DNA from: Actinomycetes bacterium
GTDB taxonomy: Bacteria > Actinomycetota > Actinomycetes > Streptosporangiales > Streptosporangiaceae
Reading direction: 5' to 3'
Assembly: GCA_025964575.1 (NCBI GenBank)
Contig: JAOPYO010000176.1
Span: 1 to 45,266, forward strand
DNA length: 45,266 nt
Part shown: in pieces, positions 42,016 to 45,266 of the stretch
Layout: each line of letters begins with the position of its first letter
Numbering within the stretch: the first letter of the stretch is position 1
Notes under the pieces: generated by a model
Told to the model about the DNA's origin: nothing
What the model saw: the letters and a program-made list of their open reading frames with translations, nothing else
The model's database searches: none
Position numbers and translations under genes: made by a program

Positions 42016-42047
42016 GTGATCAGGCTCGCCGAACGGCCGGTGATCAC
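42016..42047 (-). terminator. Hairpin between hspR and clpB
   Basis: GTGATCA (42016-42022) and TGATCAC (42041-42047) around an 18-base GC-rich loop. It could weaken readthrough from hspR to clpB. Confidence 0.35.
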
Positions 42048-42056
42048 ACCAGGGGC

Positions 42057-42497
42057 TTAGGTCTCTTCGTTGTTGTGCTGTCGCCAGAGGACGACGCTGG
42101 TCTGCCGGATCGGCACCAGGTCCGCGCCACCCTGGCCGGGTGTGTTGCGCAGCTGGGCGAGCCGGGCGGCGACCGACCGGGTCGACTCCAGCTCGTTGCC
42201 CAGCTCGTCGATCAGTGCGTGCAGCCGGACCAGTTCCTCACGCAGCTGTACGGTCTCGCGCTGCAGCTCGAGGATGTGCTTGATGCCGGCCAGATTGATG
42301 CCCTCCTCCTGGGAGAGCCGCTGGATCTCTCGGAGCATGACGATGTCGCGCATCGAATAGCGGCGGCCGCGCCCCGACGTCCGACCCGGTGAGACGAGCC
42401 CCATCCGGTCGTACGTACGGAGCGTCTGCGGGTGGAGGCCGGACAGTTGAGCCGCCACCGAGATGACGTAAACGGGAGCGTCCTCGGGGAACGTCAT
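42057..42497 (-). CDS. hspR: Heat-shock repressor HspR (MerR family)
   Basis: A 146-residue MerR-type protein: [31 protein letters not shown] is the winged [24 protein letters not shown] the coiled coil, and the C-terminal VVLW segment is a known HspR mark. It represses the dnaK operon with DnaK as co-repressor. ATG 42497 has GGGAAG upstream. It is the last common gene after dnaJ; the 182-base gap is longer than I expect and contains a large inverted repeat. Confidence 0.94.
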   Translation of the reverse strand: MTFPEDAPVYVISVAAQLSGLHPQTLRTYDRMGLVSPGRTSGRGRRYSMRDIVMLREIQRLSQEEGINLAGIKHILELQRETVQLREELVRLHALIDELGNELESTRSVAARLAQLRNTPGQGGADLVPIRQTSVVLWRQHNNEET

Positions 42498-42549
42498 GCT
42501 CGTCGCTTCCCTTCGCTCACGTGTTCATGGCGCTCGCTCCGCTCGCGCG

Positions 42550-42646
42550 GTGAGCAGGCGCTTTTACGCGCCGGCTTCCCTCGTCGCGTGCTCGCTCGTA
42601 CCTCGCTCCGCGCGCTCCTCAGTCCAGCCGCCGCGCGCCTGCTCAC
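42550..42646. repeat. Long-range inverted repeat between dnaJ and hspR
   Basis: GTGAGCAGGCGC (42550-42561) and GCGCCTGCTCAC (42635-42646) with a 73-base GC-rich loop of CGCTC/GCTCG type repeats. The region has no gene and separates dnaJ from hspR. Confidence 0.6.
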
Positions 42647-42679
42647 GCTGGTTGCTCGCTCCGGTCGGCCGGGCATGGG

Positions 42680-43828
42680 TTACCCCTCCCTGGCCTGTTG
42701 CAGCAACTCGCTGCGCAGGTCGTCGCCCCTGTTGGTGGCACGGAGCTGTTCCAGGGCCGCGCGAGTGGTGTCGTCGAGCTTCTGCGGAACTTGGACGTCC
42801 ACGGTGACGAGCAGGTCGCCCTTGGAGCCGTCGCGGCGGGTGGCCCCCCGGCCGCGGACCCGGAAGGTCCGGCCGTTGGGGGTGCCCGGCGGAATGCGCA
42901 AGGTGACCGGCAGCCCACCGTGGGTCGGCACCTCGATGTCTCCGCCGAGGGCGGCTTCCGGGAACGTCACCGGCACGGTGATGGTCAGGTTGTCGCCGCC
43001 ACGGCCGAACACCTTGTGCGGCGTCACCTTGATGTTGACGTAGAGGTCTCCGGCCGGGCCGCCGTTCTCGCCGGGCGCGCCCTTGCCCTTGAGCCGGATC
43101 TTCTGGCCGTCCGCGACGCCTGCCGGGATGCGGGCCTGGATCGTACGGGTACCGGTCGCCCGGCCGCTGCCGTGGCAGGTGGTGCACGGGTCGTCGACGA
43201 CCAGGCCCCGGCCATGGCATTCGTGGCAGGGCTCGGAGAAGGAGAAGCTGCCCATGTTGCGGCTCTCCTGCCCGGTGCCCTCACACGAGGGACAGACCCG
43301 GGGGACCGTGCCGGTCTTGGCGCCGGTGCCGTGGCAGGTCGGGCAGGCCGCCTCGCTGGTCAGCCGGAGCGGCACGGTGAGGCCGGAGAGGGACTCGGCG
43401 AACGACAGCGTGACCTCGGACTCGACGTCGGCGCCGCGGCGGGCCCGGCGGTTGGTCTGCTGCCGGCCGGCCCCGCCGCCACGGTTGAACAAGCCGCCGA
43501 ACAGGTCACCGATGCGTTCCCCTGCCCCGGCCTGGCCGAACAGGTCGCCCAGGTCGCCGATGCCACCGCCGGGCTGGCCGCGGAATCCGCCGACCCCATA
43601 GGCGCGGGCTTCGTCGTACTCCTTGCGGCGCTTGTCGTCCGACAGCACGTCGTAGGCTTCGGAGATCTCCTTGAACCGATCCTCGGCGTCGCTGTCACCC
43701 TTGTTGGCGTCGGGGTGGAACTGCCGTGCCAGCTTGCGGTAGGACTTTTTGATCTCAGCTTGGGTGGCGGTCTTCGAGACACCGAGGACCTTGTAGTAGT
43801 CCTTCTCCAAATAGTCCTTGGTGCTCAC
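42680..43828 (-). CDS. dnaJ: Chaperone protein DnaJ
   Basis: A 382-residue type I DnaJ. J domain with the HPD motif (ARQFHPDANKGD), a Gly/Phe-rich region (YGVGGFRGQPGGGIGDLGDL), four zinc-binding C-x-x-C-x-G-x-G repeats (CPTCHGTG, CPSCEGTG, CHECHGRG, CTTCHGSG) and the substrate-binding C-terminus. It stimulates DnaK ATPase. GTG 43828 has AAGGGG about seven bases upstream, 60 bases after grpE. Confidence 0.96.
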   Translation of the reverse strand: MSTKDYLEKDYYKVLGVSKTATQAEIKKSYRKLARQFHPDANKGDSDAEDRFKEISEAYDVLSDDKRRKEYDEARAYGVGGFRGQPGGGIGDLGDLFGQAGAGERIGDLFGGLFNRGGGAGRQQTNRRARRGADVESEVTLSFAESLSGLTVPLRLTSEAACPTCHGTGAKTGTVPRVCPSCEGTGQESRNMGSFSFSEPCHECHGRGLVVDDPCTTCHGSGRATGTRTIQARIPAGVADGQKIRLKGKGAPGENGGPAGDLYVNIKVTPHKVFGRGGDNLTITVPVTFPEAALGGDIEVPTHGGLPVTLRIPPGTPNGRTFRVRGRGATRRDGSKGDLLVTVDVQVPQKLDDTTRAALEQLRATNRGDDLRSELLQQAREG

Positions 43829-43888
43829 TAACGGCCCCTTCGTTTTCTGCTGTGGGGTGTCCGGGCAGCCGGCGGCTGCCCGGACGGC

Positions 43889-44553
43889 TCACTTCTCGTT
43901 GTCGGTTTCAGAAGGGTCGGCTTCAGAGGGTTCGGCGGGCTCGGCGACCGCGACCCTGGCCGGCCGCAGGATCCGGCCACCGATGCGGTAACCGGGCTGC
44001 AGGATGTCCACGCAGGTCGTCTCTGTCACGTCCGTGGAATAGGAGTGGAGGAGCGCCTCGTGCACGGTCGGGTCGAAGGGCTCGCCCTTCTCTCCGAACC
44101 GCTCCAGACCGAGTTTGCCGACCGCTGCCTCGAGCGCCTCGCCGACCGACTTGAACCCTCCGGTCAGCTCGTCGTGGTCGCGGGCGCGCCCGATGTCGTC
44201 GAGGATCGGAAGCAGCTCGTTGAGCACGTTGCCGAGGCTCTGCTCACGGACGGCCGTCCGGTCTCGTTCAACCCGTTTGCGGTAGTTGGAGTACTCCGCC
44301 TGAAGCCGCTGCAGGTCGCTGGTGCGTTCCTCCAGCTGGGCACTGAGCTTGGCCACTTCGGAATCCTCCCCCGTCTCGCTCTCCAGCGCGGGGCCCTCGC
44401 CCGACTCGGTGGTCTGACCGGCGTCGGCCCCCGGGGCCCCGGGAGCCGACGCCTGCGCCGGCTCCCGGACCTGTCCCGTGAGGGGATCGAGGCGCCGCTT
44501 ATCGCGGATCACCGGCCCCTCGCGCTCCCCGCCCTCATTGGGTGGAGGCACGC

Positions 44554-44557
<4 letters not shown>
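43889..44557 (-). CDS. grpE: Nucleotide exchange factor GrpE
   Basis: A 222-residue GrpE with the coiled coil ([21 protein letters not shown]), the YRKRVERDR basic patch, and the C-terminal beta domain [37 protein letters not shown], the family signature. The N-terminus is acidic, low complexity. It releases ADP from DnaK. GTG 44557 overlaps the dnaK stop by four bases (GTGA). Confidence 0.95.

Positions 44558-45266
<709 letters not shown>

Noticed and set aside
41983..42700. HAIR boxes for HspR near clpB and hspR
   Set aside because: CTTGAGT-N7-ACTCAAG is absent; the expected sites lie before dnaK, outside the window.

Overview
The window is a contiguous piece of a high-GC actinomycete chromosome. 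Support for this: GC-rich codon use throughout, the dnaK-grpE-dnaJ-hspR-clpB heat-shock order with a MerR-type HspR, an Scr1/DUF397 pair beside an RsbW-like ATPase, LppU-like membrane proteins, a DUF3151 protein, many GTG starts and many apparent leaderless promoters. An order-level placement in Streptosporangiales is my inference from the gene mix; I could not run a search.

Layout. 1-8.2 kb: a partial conserved-TM-helix protein, an HisC/Pat-like aminotransferase, an EamA exporter, a small membrane protein, a divergent ATPase / Scr1-DUF397 module, a flavin-type oxidase and a MarR regulator divergent from an SDR epimerase. 8.2-15.4 kb (all minus strand): divergent MurA, a three-domain regulator, two translationally coupled membrane Ser/Thr kinases with different extracellular domains, and an LppU-like protein; together this looks like a cell-envelope sensing locus. 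15.6-24.8 kb: scattered purine genes (purC, MOSC protein, purB; purD; purA) with a second LppU-like paralogue, corA and a glycerophosphodiesterase. 24.9-30.7 kb: housekeeping and small regulatory genes (DUF3151, GNAT, HxlR, fba, DedA, a RodZ-C-like protein, pyrE, a hydrolase without its Ser nucleophile, a TPR protein), many apparently leaderless. 30.8-35.1 kb: an NYN-domain putative RNase with a long Asn/Ser/Met/Pro/Gln linker, a cytoplasmic PhoD-like phosphoesterase and an Rnl5-type RNA ligase, a candidate RNA-processing or RNA-repair set. 35.2-39.3 kb: a membrane-anchored seven-bladed propeller protein, a VapBC pair with a palindromic operator, and an XRE/MmyB-like regulator divergent from a dienelactone-hydrolase homologue. 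39.4-45.3 kb: clpB, hspR, dnaJ, grpE and the 3' part of dnaK.

The genes supply de novo purine and pyrimidine synthesis, glycolysis, peptidoglycan precursor synthesis, Mg2+ uptake, chaperoning and several one-component or kinase sensors. The least ordinary parts are the RNA ligase / phosphoesterase / NYN neighbourhood, the corA leader with a proline-rich ORF and a hairpin, the kinase-regulator-MurA locus with a perfect AT-rich palindrome, and a pair of related hairpin elements 23 kb apart.
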